64,000 bases of DNA, from contig NZ_CP024047.1 in assembly GCF_003430825.1 (NCBI RefSeq), forward strand, positions 1,054,001 to 1,118,000. Direction: 5' to 3'. The notes beneath the pieces are model-generated. The model made no database searches and was not told the origin of the DNA. It worked only from the letters and a program-made list of their open reading frames with translations. Of this stretch, positions 34,741-43,274 are shown piece after piece (position 1 is the stretch's first letter; every line of letters starts with the position of its first letter). Both the position numbers and the translations under genes were made by a program. The DNA comes from Natrarchaeobaculum sulfurireducens. GTDB lineage: Archaea; Halobacteriota; Halobacteria; Halobacteriales; Natrialbaceae.

Positions 34741-36231
34741 ATGATCGATCGCCGGCTCACGCTCGTGATCGCCTTGCTCGCAAGCGGCGTCTCGGCCGTT
34801 GCGACCTCGTTTGCGATCTATGCGACCTCAGAACGGTTCCTCGTCACCTCGTTCAACTACATCGTCCTCGAGTTTATTCCCGGCTGGTTCATCTCGGCGG
34901 TCACCCAGCGATTTGGAGAACTCGCACTCGAGCTGAGTATGATCTTCTCCGGTGGCGTGCTCTCTGTGATTCTCGGTGCCCTCGCCGTCGGTGGATACAC
35001 GGTCGCTGCGCGCTTTGTCCCGTCGTACGAGGAGGTTGGCGGCTTCGCGGTGGCGGCCCTCCTCATCTTCGTCCCTGCGTTTCTTGTCGTCGGCGTTCCC
35101 GGAGCCGTCGTCCCATCCGCGGTGGTCGGGGCTGGCGTCGTGACGCTGTTTGCTGTCTACCCGGCACCGGCCGAGGAGTTCAACACCGACCGACGCACGC
35201 TCGTGAAGTCGGCCTCCGCAGTCGTCGCGTTCAACGTCGTCGCTCACGGTCTCGGTCTCGTTCGTCGGAGCCAGACTCAACGGTCCGAACGAGAACTGCA
35301 AGAACGGGCACAGTTACTCGAGGTCGAACACCTCCGATCGGAAGCCGAAGACGGGGAACTCGAGGCTGAGGGCATCAAGCCGGTCGTCACCGACGTCGAC
35401 GACTTCTTCAAGGTAGACATCAATCCGAGTCCGCCGTCGCTGGATTCGGGGTCGTGGTCGCTGTCGATCACCGGGCTGGTCGAGGAGGAACTCGAGCTCG
35501 ACCTCGACGACGTCCGCAGCGAGGAAGTCGTCCACGAGTACAAGGCGATCCGCTGTCTGAGCGACGCCATCGACGGCGATCAGCTCGATACAGCCATTTG
35601 GACCGGTGTCAAACTCGAAGACATTCTCGAAGACGCCTCGCCGGAGGGAGAGTACGCCATGTTGTACGGCGCTGATGAGTACTTTTACTCTATTCCGCTC
35701 GACGATCTCGAGGAATCGGTGCTCGCGTTCGGGATGAACGGCCTCGAACTGCCCGAGGCGCACGGTTACCCGGTTCGCGTGCTCGTTCCCGACCGCTGGG
35801 GCAAACTCCACGTCAAGTGGTTGACCGACATCGAGATCATCGACGAGGAAGAAGGTGGCTACTGGGAGGAACGCGGCTGGCAAGGAATGGGACCAGTGAA
35901 CGCAGTGACGAAGATCGACCGCATCAATCGTCCCGACGATCGAGTCCAGATCGTCGGCCACGCGTACGCTGGTGGGCGTGGCGTCGAGACGGTCGAGGTG
36001 TCAGTCGACGGTGGCGACGAGTGGAACGAGGCAACGCTCAGCGATCCGCTTCCGAACCCGGATACCGTCCGACAGTGGGTCTACGAGGTGGACGCTGCGG
36101 ATGTCGGCGGGCAGGCGGAGATCTACGCCCGGACGATCGACGGGGAAGGAACCACTCAGCCCGAAGAAGAAGCGGACCCGTATCCGGACGGCGCGACCGG
36201 GTGGGCACACCGATCGATCAGTACGGACTGA
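34741..36231 (+). CDS. Membrane-anchored molybdopterin oxidoreductase (sulfite oxidase fold)
   Basis: 496 residues: four N-terminal helices (about 1-160), a Glu/Arg-rich segment (about 175-215), then a sulfite-oxidase-type Moco domain with the Mo-ligand Cys272 in KAIRCLSD, LPEAHGYPVRVLVPDRWGKL and KWLTDIEII, and a C-terminal dimerisation-like domain (HAYAGGRGVETVEVSVDGG). The substrate is uncertain: sulfite, protein methionine sulfoxide or another oxide. External location beside cytochrome c genes suggests electron exchange with a c-type cytochrome. Confidence 0.88.
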   Translation: MIDRRLTLVIALLASGVSAVATSFAIYATSERFLVTSFNYIVLEFIPGWFISAVTQRFGELALELSMIFSGGVLSVILGALAVGGYTVAARFVPSYEEVGGFAVAALLIFVPAFLVVGVPGAVVPSAVVGAGVVTLFAVYPAPAEEFNTDRRTLVKSASAVVAFNVVAHGLGLVRRSQTQRSERELQERAQLLEVEHLRSEAEDGELEAEGIKPVVTDVDDFFKVDINPSPPSLDSGSWSLSITGLVEEELELDLDDVRSEEVVHEYKAIRCLSDAIDGDQLDTAIWTGVKLEDILEDASPEGEYAMLYGADEYFYSIPLDDLEESVLAFGMNGLELPEAHGYPVRVLVPDRWGKLHVKWLTDIEIIDEEEGGYWEERGWQGMGPVNAVTKIDRINRPDDRVQIVGHAYAGGRGVETVEVSVDGGDEWNEATLSDPLPNPDTVRQWVYEVDAADVGGQAEIYARTIDGEGTTQPEEEADPYPDGATGWAHRSISTD

Positions 36232-36554
36232 GCCACGGCACGACCGTCGTTTTCTCACACCTCAAGCGTCTTTCTATCGTCGTCTCTTCTGAACGACACC
36301 GCGTTTCGCGCTCGAGCGACGGCGCTCCGAGAGCGGAACGCATCGGTTACACGGTCCTGTGAACGTCGAACTCGTCGTCTCTGTCCAGCTGGTGTGGATA
36401 GAGCGTTCGATCTCTGTGTAACGGATGGGCCAGAACAACATTGAAATCGTAGACGGTCTTTTCACGCGCACCGAGCCTGTCCGGCACCGCGTTGGCGCTG
36501 CTGATTGGATGGGAGCAACGTCTTTGTCTCTCGAAATAAAACAGCGACGGTCGG
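36232..36554. other. Intergenic region, no gene recognised
   Basis: About 320 bp between the convergent Moco gene and the CcmD-like gene. The only frames are short and Arg/Ser rich. An AT-richer stretch at 36430-36445 and tctcgaaataaaacagc at 36531-36547 may hold terminator or promoter signals; nothing firm. Confidence 0.5.
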
Positions 36555-36698
36555 TCAGTCGTCCGAATCCAGGTCGTACTCGGTGCTGACGTCCTCGAGG
36601 CGCTGTTCGATCTCGGTGAGTCGGCTTCGCAGATGGAGGACGTACAGAACGAGTGCCAAGAAGATAGCCCCGTACGCGACCAACAACAGGTAGTCCAT
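36555..36698 (-). CDS. ccmD: CcmD-like small membrane protein
   Basis: A 47-residue protein too short for usual gene calls: MDYLLLVAYGAIFLALVLYV, then LHLRSRLTEIEQRLEDVS and an acidic tail. One membrane helix followed by a short charged coiled-coil segment is the exact layout of CcmD, which stabilises the CcmABC complex and releases holo-CcmE. It starts six bases after the stop of ccmC on the same strand, the place ccmD holds in bacterial operons. Confidence 0.82.
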   Translation of the reverse strand: MDYLLLVAYGAIFLALVLYVLHLRSRLTEIEQRLEDVSTEYDLDSDD

Positions 36699-36704
36699 AT
36701 CGGA

Positions 36705-37451
36705 CTAGTCTCCCTCCGCCGATTTGTAGGTTTCTCTCTTGTGTCGGGTCTTCATCGCGTCGATGCGAGTGGTGAGCTCGTGGAGCCGGACGCGACTGCC
36801 CAGCAAGTAGACGTAGAGAAACAGGATTGCGACGAGCGAGACCAACAGCACCTCCGCCGAAATCGCCGCTTCTGCGTCCGGATTACCCACCGAAGGCGCG
36901 TGGAGTCGTGCGGTCCACAGTCGAGTCGACGCATACGAGATCGGGACGGTCACGAATCCGACGACGCCGTAGACGGACGCAAGTCGGGACACGCGGGCTC
37001 CAGCGCCCGCCCCGGAGTAGATGATCAGGTAGCCCGCGTAGATGAACCAGACGAACAGGAAGGTCACGAGCCGGATGTCGGACCAGTCCCACCAGGTGTT
37101 CCAGATTACGCGCCCCCAGGCGCTGCCCGTCACGAGGGTCAACGTCGCGAAGATGAAACCGAGTTCACCCGAGGCGTGTGCGAGGTGCTCCCAGAACCGC
37201 GTTCCGGTCACGAGATAGAGAACACAGCCCGCGAACGTAACCGTCAGTGCGAGTCCGCCGACGAGCGCGAGCGGCACGTGCCAGTAGGCGATGAGATTGA
37301 TTCCGTGGTCGACACCGTACATCGAATCCGAGGCGTAGCCGAACACCAGGCCGATCGAGACGAGCCCGGTCAGTAACGCCACGTAGCCGGATAGAGAACT
37401 TCGGAACAGCCGGCGAAAGAGTGCAATCGTTTTTCGTTCGAACGAACCCAT
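36705..37451 (-). CDS. ccmC: Heme-handling protein CcmC
   Basis: 248 residues with six helices. The WWD motif lies at about 112-128 (WGRVIWNTWWDWSDIRL), flanked by the two heme-ligand histidines: His58 in IAYWHVPLAL and His184 in TARLHAPSV. CcmC attaches heme to CcmE. It is followed by the CcmD-like gene. A minus-strand ttttacgttatcc at about 37466-37478 may be the promoter. Confidence 0.93.
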   Translation of the reverse strand: MGSFERKTIALFRRLFRSSLSGYVALLTGLVSIGLVFGYASDSMYGVDHGINLIAYWHVPLALVGGLALTVTFAGCVLYLVTGTRFWEHLAHASGELGFIFATLTLVTGSAWGRVIWNTWWDWSDIRLVTFLFVWFIYAGYLIIYSGAGAGARVSRLASVYGVVGFVTVPISYASTRLWTARLHAPSVGNPDAEAAISAEVLLVSLVAILFLYVYLLGSRVRLHELTTRIDAMKTRHKRETYKSAEGD

Positions 37452-37900
37452 ATCGAGGCTTATAGCGGGATAACGTAAAAACGTGCGTACTCGTTACCGG
37501 ATCTCTGGAGGTTCGTGGGTGACGTTTCCCTGAGTATCTACTGACACAACGTGTTGTCAAGCTAGGACGTGCCACGGCGCAGGTATTAGGCCATCATCAC
37601 AGTAGAACCTCCATATCGAGGTCCTTTACAACAATACTGCTGTAATCCCCCATATGAGGGTAAGGAAATGATTAGTTCGGCCACCTGCCTACGACGTGAC
37701 CTTCCTTTCTCTGCAGCATAGTAACACCTGCAACGAGCCCCACACTGATCGCCGATCCGTCTGGCGAGCAGGTGCGCACTGCCGTGTAGTGGCTACTATA
37801 TCGATCACCACTGCCACCGGTGAGAGTCGACCGGGATGGTGTCGGTTCCGGTGGTCGGTGTTTCACAACTATTAGGCTCTTCCGCCACGAAAATCGGCGT
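37452..37900. other. Intergenic region with MITE-like copy D
   Basis: 449 bp between divergent ccmC and hemE. It includes a near-palindrome CCCCCATATGAGGG at 37647-37660 and a degenerate MITE-like copy near 37698-37801. The nominal 64-residue frame at 37672 has no protein character. The attaggctct string at about 37871-37880 may be the hemE promoter. Confidence 0.55.
37698..37801. repeat. Degenerate MITE-like element, copy D
   Basis: Read on the minus strand from 37801, ATATAGTAGCCACTACACGG continues CAGTGCGCACCTGCTCGCC, matching the ends of copies A and B. A CACCTGC/GCAGGTG pair (37725-37731 and 37768-37774) lies inside. The left terminus is not clear, so the left coordinate is approximate. 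Confidence 0.4.
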
Positions 37901-38908
37901 ATGAAAGATCTATTCCTCCAGGCTGCTCGCGGCGAACGAACCGAACGGCCGCCGGTATGGATGATGCGACAGGCCGGCCGATATCTTCCGGAGTATCGCG
38001 AGCTTCGCGAAGACTATACGTTCCTCGAGGCGATTTCGACGCCCGAGATCGCCGCCGAGATCACTCTCCAGCCCTGGGAACGGTTCCAGCCGGACGGAAT
38101 CGTCATGTATTCGGACATTCTGACGGTCCTCGAGCCGCTGGGATTCTCCTATCACCTCGAGTCCGGTGTCGGCCCGGTCGTCGAGAATCCGGTCGACTCA
38201 CCGGCTGATACGCACCGCGAACGCAGCGACGTCCGAGACGAACTCTGGTACGTCGGCGAACTGCTCGAGCGGCTCTCTGCGGAACTCGGTGACGATGCCG
38301 CGACGCTTGGCTTTACGGGCGGCCCTTTTACGCTCTCCTGTTACGTCTGTCAGGGTCAGTCCTCGCGGTCGTTTATGGCCGTCCGCCGACTCCGAGCCGA
38401 ACACCCCGAGGCCTTCGAACGACTGCTACGAGCGTTTACCGACGTTATCCTCGAGTACGTCGAGTTCCAGGTCGAGGCTGGCGCGGACGCGATTCAGCTG
38501 TTCGACACCTATGCCGGCTTACTCTCGCCGGCGGACTACCGTCGATACCTCCTGTCGCTTCACCAGGAGATCGTCGACGCCATCGACGTTCCGACGATCG
38601 TGTTCGTCCGGAACGTCAGCGGGAACCTCGAGTTGCTCGAGGAAACCGGCGCCGATGTCGTCGGCCTCGACTGGACGGTCGATCTGGCGGACGCTCGGGA
38701 GGAACTCGGTGATGTCGCGATCCAGGGCAACCTCGATCCGGCGTTGCTCTACGGCGAACCCGACACCGTCCGCGAGCGAACGCGAGACGTCATTGCGGCC
38801 GCTGGCGACTCGGGACACATCCTCAATCTGGGCCACGGTGTCGACCGCAACGTCCCCGTCGAGAACGTCGCGGCGTTCTTCGAGACCGCGAAAAACGCGA
38901 CGCGGTAG
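37901..38908 (+). CDS. hemE: Uroporphyrinogen III decarboxylase
   Basis: 335 residues matching HemE: the signature PPVWMMRQAGRYLPEYR near 19-35, MYSDILTVLEPLG near 69, FTGGPFTLSCYV, DTYAGLLSP and the C-terminal GNLDPALLYG and LNLGHGVDRNVPVENV. It converts uroporphyrinogen III to coproporphyrinogen III in the cytoplasm. It converges with hemH 28 bp away. The ATG at 37901 fits the family N-terminus; a longer frame was rejected. It belongs to the heme set hemE, hemH, hemG. Confidence 0.95.
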   Translation: MKDLFLQAARGERTERPPVWMMRQAGRYLPEYRELREDYTFLEAISTPEIAAEITLQPWERFQPDGIVMYSDILTVLEPLGFSYHLESGVGPVVENPVDSPADTHRERSDVRDELWYVGELLERLSAELGDDAATLGFTGGPFTLSCYVCQGQSSRSFMAVRRLRAEHPEAFERLLRAFTDVILEYVEFQVEAGADAIQLFDTYAGLLSPADYRRYLLSLHQEIVDAIDVPTIVFVRNVSGNLELLEETGADVVGLDWTVDLADAREELGDVAIQGNLDPALLYGEPDTVRERTRDVIAAAGDSGHILNLGHGVDRNVPVENVAAFFETAKNATR

Positions 38909-38936
38909 TCGCAGGCGGCAGGTTCTGCGGTGGACG

Positions 38937-39998
38937 TTACTGTGGCGGCAGGCCAGCGTTGTAGCAGTACGTCCCTGGCTCGTTGCGACACTCACACTGG
39001 CGAAGCTGGTAGTACGACGGCTCGAGGTCGGAGAGGAACGGCTCGATGGTGTCGGCGAGCAGCGTCGGGAACCGTGGGTCGTCGTGCGGGACCGGCACCC
39101 GATGGAGGTCGAGGTCGACAGCGTCGGCGTCCTCGCGGAGGTCGATGTCGAGTTCGACGAGCGTCTCGGATTGTTCGTGCATGAAACTCATCGGCTCGAC
39201 GATGACGCGTTCGGCCTCGCCCTCGAGTCCTTCGACGACGTCTTCAGTGTCGGGTTCGGTCCACTCGATCCCGCGGTTCGAGTGGTTCTGGTAGCCGATC
39301 TCGTACTCGGGGATGCCGGCGATGTTAGCGAGGGCCTCGGCGTGTTCCCGGACGTACTTATCGTACCGACTGCCCTCCTCGAGATACTTCTTCGGGGTGC
39401 CGTGGGCGGAGAAGACGAAGGCCGTATCGGGGTCCTCGAGGTCGACTCCTTCCGCTTCGACGAACTCCCTGATCCCCTCGGCTCGGAGACGGTTGTACGT
39501 GGGGACGCGATGCCAGCCGGTGATCGCGGTGAACTCGGGGTCGTAGCCGTCGGTCTCCTCGATCGCTGACTCGAGCGAGTCGATTGCCGAGACCGTTGTC
39601 GAGGGGCCACACAGGGGATAGATCGGAACGGCGATGACCGAGTCGATCCCGGCCTCGGCCAGTTCGGCGGGGATGTCCGTGATCAGCGGTTCCATAAACT
39701 GCATCGCGTGGAAGACGGACACGTCGTGACCGCGTTCGGACAGTCGCTCGTCGATCCCCGCCGCCTGGGCTGCTGCCTGCTCTTGCAGCGGCGAACCGCC
39801 GATCTGCTCGTACTCCTCCATCAGACTCGGCAGTCGCCGTTTTGCCAGCTCTCGAGAACGTTCCCAGGCTGCCTCTTCGGACGCTGCGTCCTCGAGGTCG
39901 GCGTTGTCGAAGAAGATTCGCGTCAGATACTCGAGAACGACCTCACGATCCGGCTCGGACGGTTCACCGAAGTTCAACAAGACAATACCAGTTTCCAT
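38937..39998 (-). CDS. hemH: Ferrochelatase
   Basis: 353 residues: GIVLLNFGEPSEPDREVVLEY at the start, SPLQEQAAAQA, IYPLCGPSTTVSA, FSAHGTPKKYLEEG with the metal-site His, and VVEPMSFMHEQSETLVELD. HemH inserts Fe2+ into protoporphyrin (or coproporphyrin). The tail RQCECRNEPGTYC holds three closely spaced cysteines, which with the Cys in YPLCGPS could bind an iron-sulfur cluster, as in some bacterial ferrochelatases; this needs proof. A TATA-like agtatctatacc on the minus strand is about 28 nt upstream. Confidence 0.93.
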   Translation of the reverse strand: METGIVLLNFGEPSEPDREVVLEYLTRIFFDNADLEDAASEEAAWERSRELAKRRLPSLMEEYEQIGGSPLQEQAAAQAAGIDERLSERGHDVSVFHAMQFMEPLITDIPAELAEAGIDSVIAVPIYPLCGPSTTVSAIDSLESAIEETDGYDPEFTAITGWHRVPTYNRLRAEGIREFVEAEGVDLEDPDTAFVFSAHGTPKKYLEEGSRYDKYVREHAEALANIAGIPEYEIGYQNHSNRGIEWTEPDTEDVVEGLEGEAERVIVEPMSFMHEQSETLVELDIDLREDADAVDLDLHRVPVPHDDPRFPTLLADTIEPFLSDLEPSYYQLRQCECRNEPGTYCYNAGLPPQ

Positions 39999-40078
39999 GG
40001 ACGGCGCTTAGGATGGGACTGGTATAGATACTTCGAAGGCGGAAGCCACGTCGGCCACATCCGACGGTGACGGGCGGC

Positions 40079-41338
40079 TCAGTCGGTGAGTTCGCGTTCG
40101 AGTCGCGAAGCAGCACGGATGCGGCCAGGAATCCCCGGTCGGTCGACGAAGTTCGTACAGAGGTGGATTCCGGGCGGTAACTCGAGGTCGTCCATCGCTC
40201 GCCAGGAGCGGTCGTAGGCGGGCATTCCCGGCTCCCAGCGATGGACGTGGATCGGCGTCGCAGCCGCGCCAGTGATGCGTTCGAACTCCCTGGCAGCGAC
40301 CTGTCCGAGCTCGTCGTCCGACTGTTCGACCATCCCGGGAGTGCTCAGCGGATCGACGTAACAGGTAAAGAGTCGATCGCGGCCGAGGAAACTGGCGTTC
40401 CAGGTCAGGCCGCTGATCTGGGCGCTCGAGTCCGGCGGGACGAGCGTGCCGATCCCTGTCCCATCGAAATCCGACTCGAGATAGACCATCCCGATGGGGT
40501 TGTAGTTGAACCGTCGGATCGTCGCCGCGAGATCGGAATCGACGTCCGCGAGCAGGTCCGCACACACCGGCGCGGGTGTCGTCAGGACGACTTCGTCGAC
40601 GGTCGTGACGCCGTCGTCGGTCTCGAGGTCGTAGCCGTCGCCGCTCTCGTGAATCGATTCGACGGCGGTTCCGAGTTCGATAGCGTCCGCGTGGGCCTCA
40701 TAGAGGCGATTAGGGAGCACACCGAGGCCGTCCTCGAACGTACAGATCGCTGGTGGGTCGCGTCCCTGGAGGAGCTTTCTGACGATCCACAGAAGCACGC
40801 TCCGGTCGATTCCCGCGTTCTCGAGGGCCCGGCCGAGTGAGTACTCGACGAGCATGTCATCCGGGTGTGTCCCGTACAGACCGCTGTACAGCGGCCCGAG
40901 ATAGCGTCGGGACGCCTGTCGGCCGAATTTCCTGGTGAGAAACGCGTCGACGCTCTCGTCCGGTTTCGCCGGTCCGTACAGCGGCTCGAGAAGGATTCGA
41001 AGCTTCCCTCGGATACTGAGCAGGTCAGTCGTGAGCGCGTCGCGAACCGACAGTGGGGCGACGTGGAGGTCGCCGTCGTGGTAGATGTAGATCGGCTGGT
41101 CTTCCCCTAGCCGTAACTCGTCTTCGAGGCCGAGATCCGTGACCATCGATTCGATTCCCGGCGTCAACCGGAGCCGTTGTGGCCCCAACTCGAGGACGTG
41201 TCCGTCGATACGTCGACTCTGGACGACTCCCCCAGGGTCCTCGCGCGATTCGAACGCGACGACGTCGACCTCTCGATCGGCGAGTGAATGGACGAGGGAG
41301 AGTCCGGACATTCCGGCCCCGACGACACCGATGTTCAT
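40079..41338 (-). CDS. hemG: Protoporphyrinogen oxidase (HemG/HemY type, FAD)
   Basis: 419 residues, flavin amine-oxidase fold: FAD loop GVVGAGMSGLSLVHSL, the second segment SRRIDGHVLELGPQRLR, and the PPO-typical FLTRKFGRQASRRYLGPLYSGLYGT. The C-terminus HRWEPGMPAYDRSW and GIHLCTNFVDRPGIPGRI closes the FAD site. It oxidises protoporphyrinogen (or coproporphyrinogen). It lies 80 bp upstream of hemH on the same strand. Symbols vary (hemY or hemG); the name follows archaeal usage. Confidence 0.9.
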   Translation of the reverse strand: MNIGVVGAGMSGLSLVHSLADREVDVVAFESREDPGGVVQSRRIDGHVLELGPQRLRLTPGIESMVTDLGLEDELRLGEDQPIYIYHDGDLHVAPLSVRDALTTDLLSIRGKLRILLEPLYGPAKPDESVDAFLTRKFGRQASRRYLGPLYSGLYGTHPDDMLVEYSLGRALENAGIDRSVLLWIVRKLLQGRDPPAICTFEDGLGVLPNRLYEAHADAIELGTAVESIHESGDGYDLETDDGVTTVDEVVLTTPAPVCADLLADVDSDLAATIRRFNYNPIGMVYLESDFDGTGIGTLVPPDSSAQISGLTWNASFLGRDRLFTCYVDPLSTPGMVEQSDDELGQVAAREFERITGAAATPIHVHRWEPGMPAYDRSWRAMDDLELPPGIHLCTNFVDRPGIPGRIRAASRLERELTD

Positions 41339-42096
41339 CTCATTTATCGTTTCGGTCGAGTGCTTTTTACTGTGTCGGGATGCCCGTGTGAGAAGGTTCA
41401 GTCAACTACGTGGTACGTTAGCCAATATATCCAGGTCGCAGTCTCGAGGTGCGTCATCGACTCGGCTTTCTCAGCCCAATCCTATCAACAAAATTGCTTT
41501 CTGAAACTGCTCGATATTGCATATGGTTCAAAATTCCGTCTCGAGAGGGGTCGAGTACGGCCACGGACAGAAACAGCGTGATATCCTGCTACGGCGTCGG
41601 AACCAAAGGCGGTCATGCACGTCGGTTCGGACATCGGTTAGCCGTGTACAAACAGCCTTCGAGTCGTTCTGAGTGTTTTCGAGTCTGACAGTCCCAGGTG
41701 TCACATCTCGAGGAATAGACCGTTCGACGGCCCGAGTTCTGCTCGTTCGGGGCAACCAGTAGCTGACACCCGCTACGGTGGTATTTGAATTGTTTGAACA
41801 ACCATTTTAAAATAATATCTGTTGATTAATGACAGCAGTGTCGTACACAAACGCGTGGTGCGTATCCGTGACAGCGCGACGATCAGCCTCGAGCGTGGAC
41901 GATGGGGCTGCGGTCGGGATCGGAGCGGTGTTGTTTGAGGCGAGGCACGTACTGGCAGTCAACGGCCCCGTCACGGCGCGTATTTGCCAACTCGTACTAG
42001 CGGATTCGCCACAACCGACCGCACTGGCGGATTGTCGGTGTGTGTACCCCGAATCGCCCCCGTAGCGGTCAAGCCTGCAGAGGCCGTGACACACGT
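41339..42096. other. 758-bp low-GC gap, possible decayed mobile DNA
   Basis: GC content is visibly lower than its neighbours, with AT-rich runs at 41490-41540 and 41788-41830 (attttaaaataatatctg). No frame is family-like; the 78-codon frame at 41829 is Ala/Val-rich without motifs. The leftmost 40 bp carry the hemG promoter (ctttttactg on the plus strand at 41361-41370). I see neither transposase nor RNA gene. Confidence 0.5.
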
Positions 42097-42693
42097 ATGG
42101 ACCGAAACGAGGTGCGGCGGGCCTGGGACGTCGTCTCGGAGACGTACGCCGAACGGCGATCGCCGGACGGATCGGACGCGAAACTGATCGACGAACTTCT
42201 CGAGTCGCTCCCCGAGCGTCCTGCGGTGCTCGACATCGGCTGTGGCGACGGCGCGCGGACGCTTGCAAACCTGCCACCGGGGAGCGTCGGCCTCGATATC
42301 TCCCGACGTGGGCTCGAGCTCGCAGCAAAGACGGTCCCGGCGGCGCGGCTGATCCAGGGTGAGATGTCGACGTTGCCGGTCGCCGATCACCAGTTCGACG
42401 CGATAACGGCCTATCACGCGGTGTTTCACGTCCGACGGGAGCGCCATCCACTGGTGTACGACGAGTTCGCCCGCGTACTCCGTCCGGGCGGTCGCCTGCT
42501 CCTGACACTGCCAGGCGGCCGGTTCGAGACGGTTCGTCGCGGCTGGATGGGCGGTCAGATGTTCTTTTCGACGCCCGGCCGTGAGCAAACGCTGGCCCAG
42601 TTGCGCGAAGCGGGGTTCTCGGACTTCCGAACGGAGATGGCAACCGATCCGCTCGGCAGCCACACCGAGTTCGTCTTCGCAACCTGCGAGTGA
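42097..42693 (+). CDS. Class I SAM-dependent methyltransferase
   Basis: 198 residues: AWDVVSETYAERRSPDG at the start, the SAM loop VLDIGCGDGARTLANLP, LDISRRGLELAAK, MSTLPVADHQFDAITAYHAVFH and the ARVLRPGGRLLLTLPGG strand. This is a methyltransferase-11-type fold, with a small molecule, lipid quinone or peptide as candidate substrate; nothing narrows it. It stands alone between two gaps. Confidence 0.9.
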   Translation: MDRNEVRRAWDVVSETYAERRSPDGSDAKLIDELLESLPERPAVLDIGCGDGARTLANLPPGSVGLDISRRGLELAAKTVPAARLIQGEMSTLPVADHQFDAITAYHAVFHVRRERHPLVYDEFARVLRPGGRLLLTLPGGRFETVRRGWMGGQMFFSTPGREQTLAQLREAGFSDFRTEMATDPLGSHTEFVFATCE

Positions 42694-42723
42694 CGAGCCG
42701 ACGTCGACGTAAAGGCGGTCGGC

Positions 42724-43011
42724 TCAGCCGCCACGCGTTCGATACCAGACTTGCGACCCGATCGGTGAGTCGCCGTCCTCGAGGTCCAGCCGGCGAATCA
42801 CCAGGTCTCGAATCGCCAGTGTGACGACGAGCTCGATCCGTTCACCCTCGGGCGTTCGAACCTCGAAGACGCCGTGGCCGTCCCGCTGTTCGAGGCCTTC
42901 GATCACTCCGACAGACCACCGCTCGAGGTCGTGGGTCGGTTTCCGTGCGTGGATTCGGTCGTGAGCCACGTTCGAACGAACGGCGTCGATGAAGTTGAGG
43001 GTAGCGGACAC
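42724..43011 (-). CDS. Small haloarchaeal protein, unknown
   Basis: A 95-residue acidic/basic protein from a GTG: VVSATLNFIDAVRSNVAHD, then WSVGVIEGLEQRDGHGVFEV, GERIELVVTLAIRDLVIRRL and a WYRTRGG end. Alternating beta pattern and even composition suggest it is real. The frame continues to 43122 but the upstream part is Arg-rich and unlike protein. It converges with the methyltransferase, 30 bp apart. No function can be given. Confidence 0.6.
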   Translation of the reverse strand: MSATLNFIDAVRSNVAHDRIHARKPTHDLERWSVGVIEGLEQRDGHGVFEVRTPEGERIELVVTLAIRDLVIRRLDLEDGDSPIGSQVWYRTRGG

Positions 43012-43274
43012 GACGATCTCGCCATCGCGGCGGTAGCAAGGACTCCGGTGCCGTCGGGATCGACGTCGACGGCCGAGGACGGCAGTCGCCGGCCACCTCG
43101 ACTGCACGTGACCTCTGTTCACGAGGTGATCTGCGGACAGGGGGTGGACGATTCTCAGTGAGTAACTCGATAAGCCGTGCGCGCTAAGCTACACTATCGC
43201 TCTTCCGCGGTGGACGACCAGCCACCGCCAGGAACAGTCGCGATCTGACACACCCGATCGCCAGGAGAAACACA

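Noticed and set aside
37672-37866. 64-codon minus-strand frame before hemE
   Set aside because: It crosses the degenerate MITE-like copy D and has no protein-like pattern.
41829-42065. 78-codon plus-strand frame in the low-GC gap
   Set aside because: No motif, unusual composition and no clear promoter; probably noncoding or decayed DNA.
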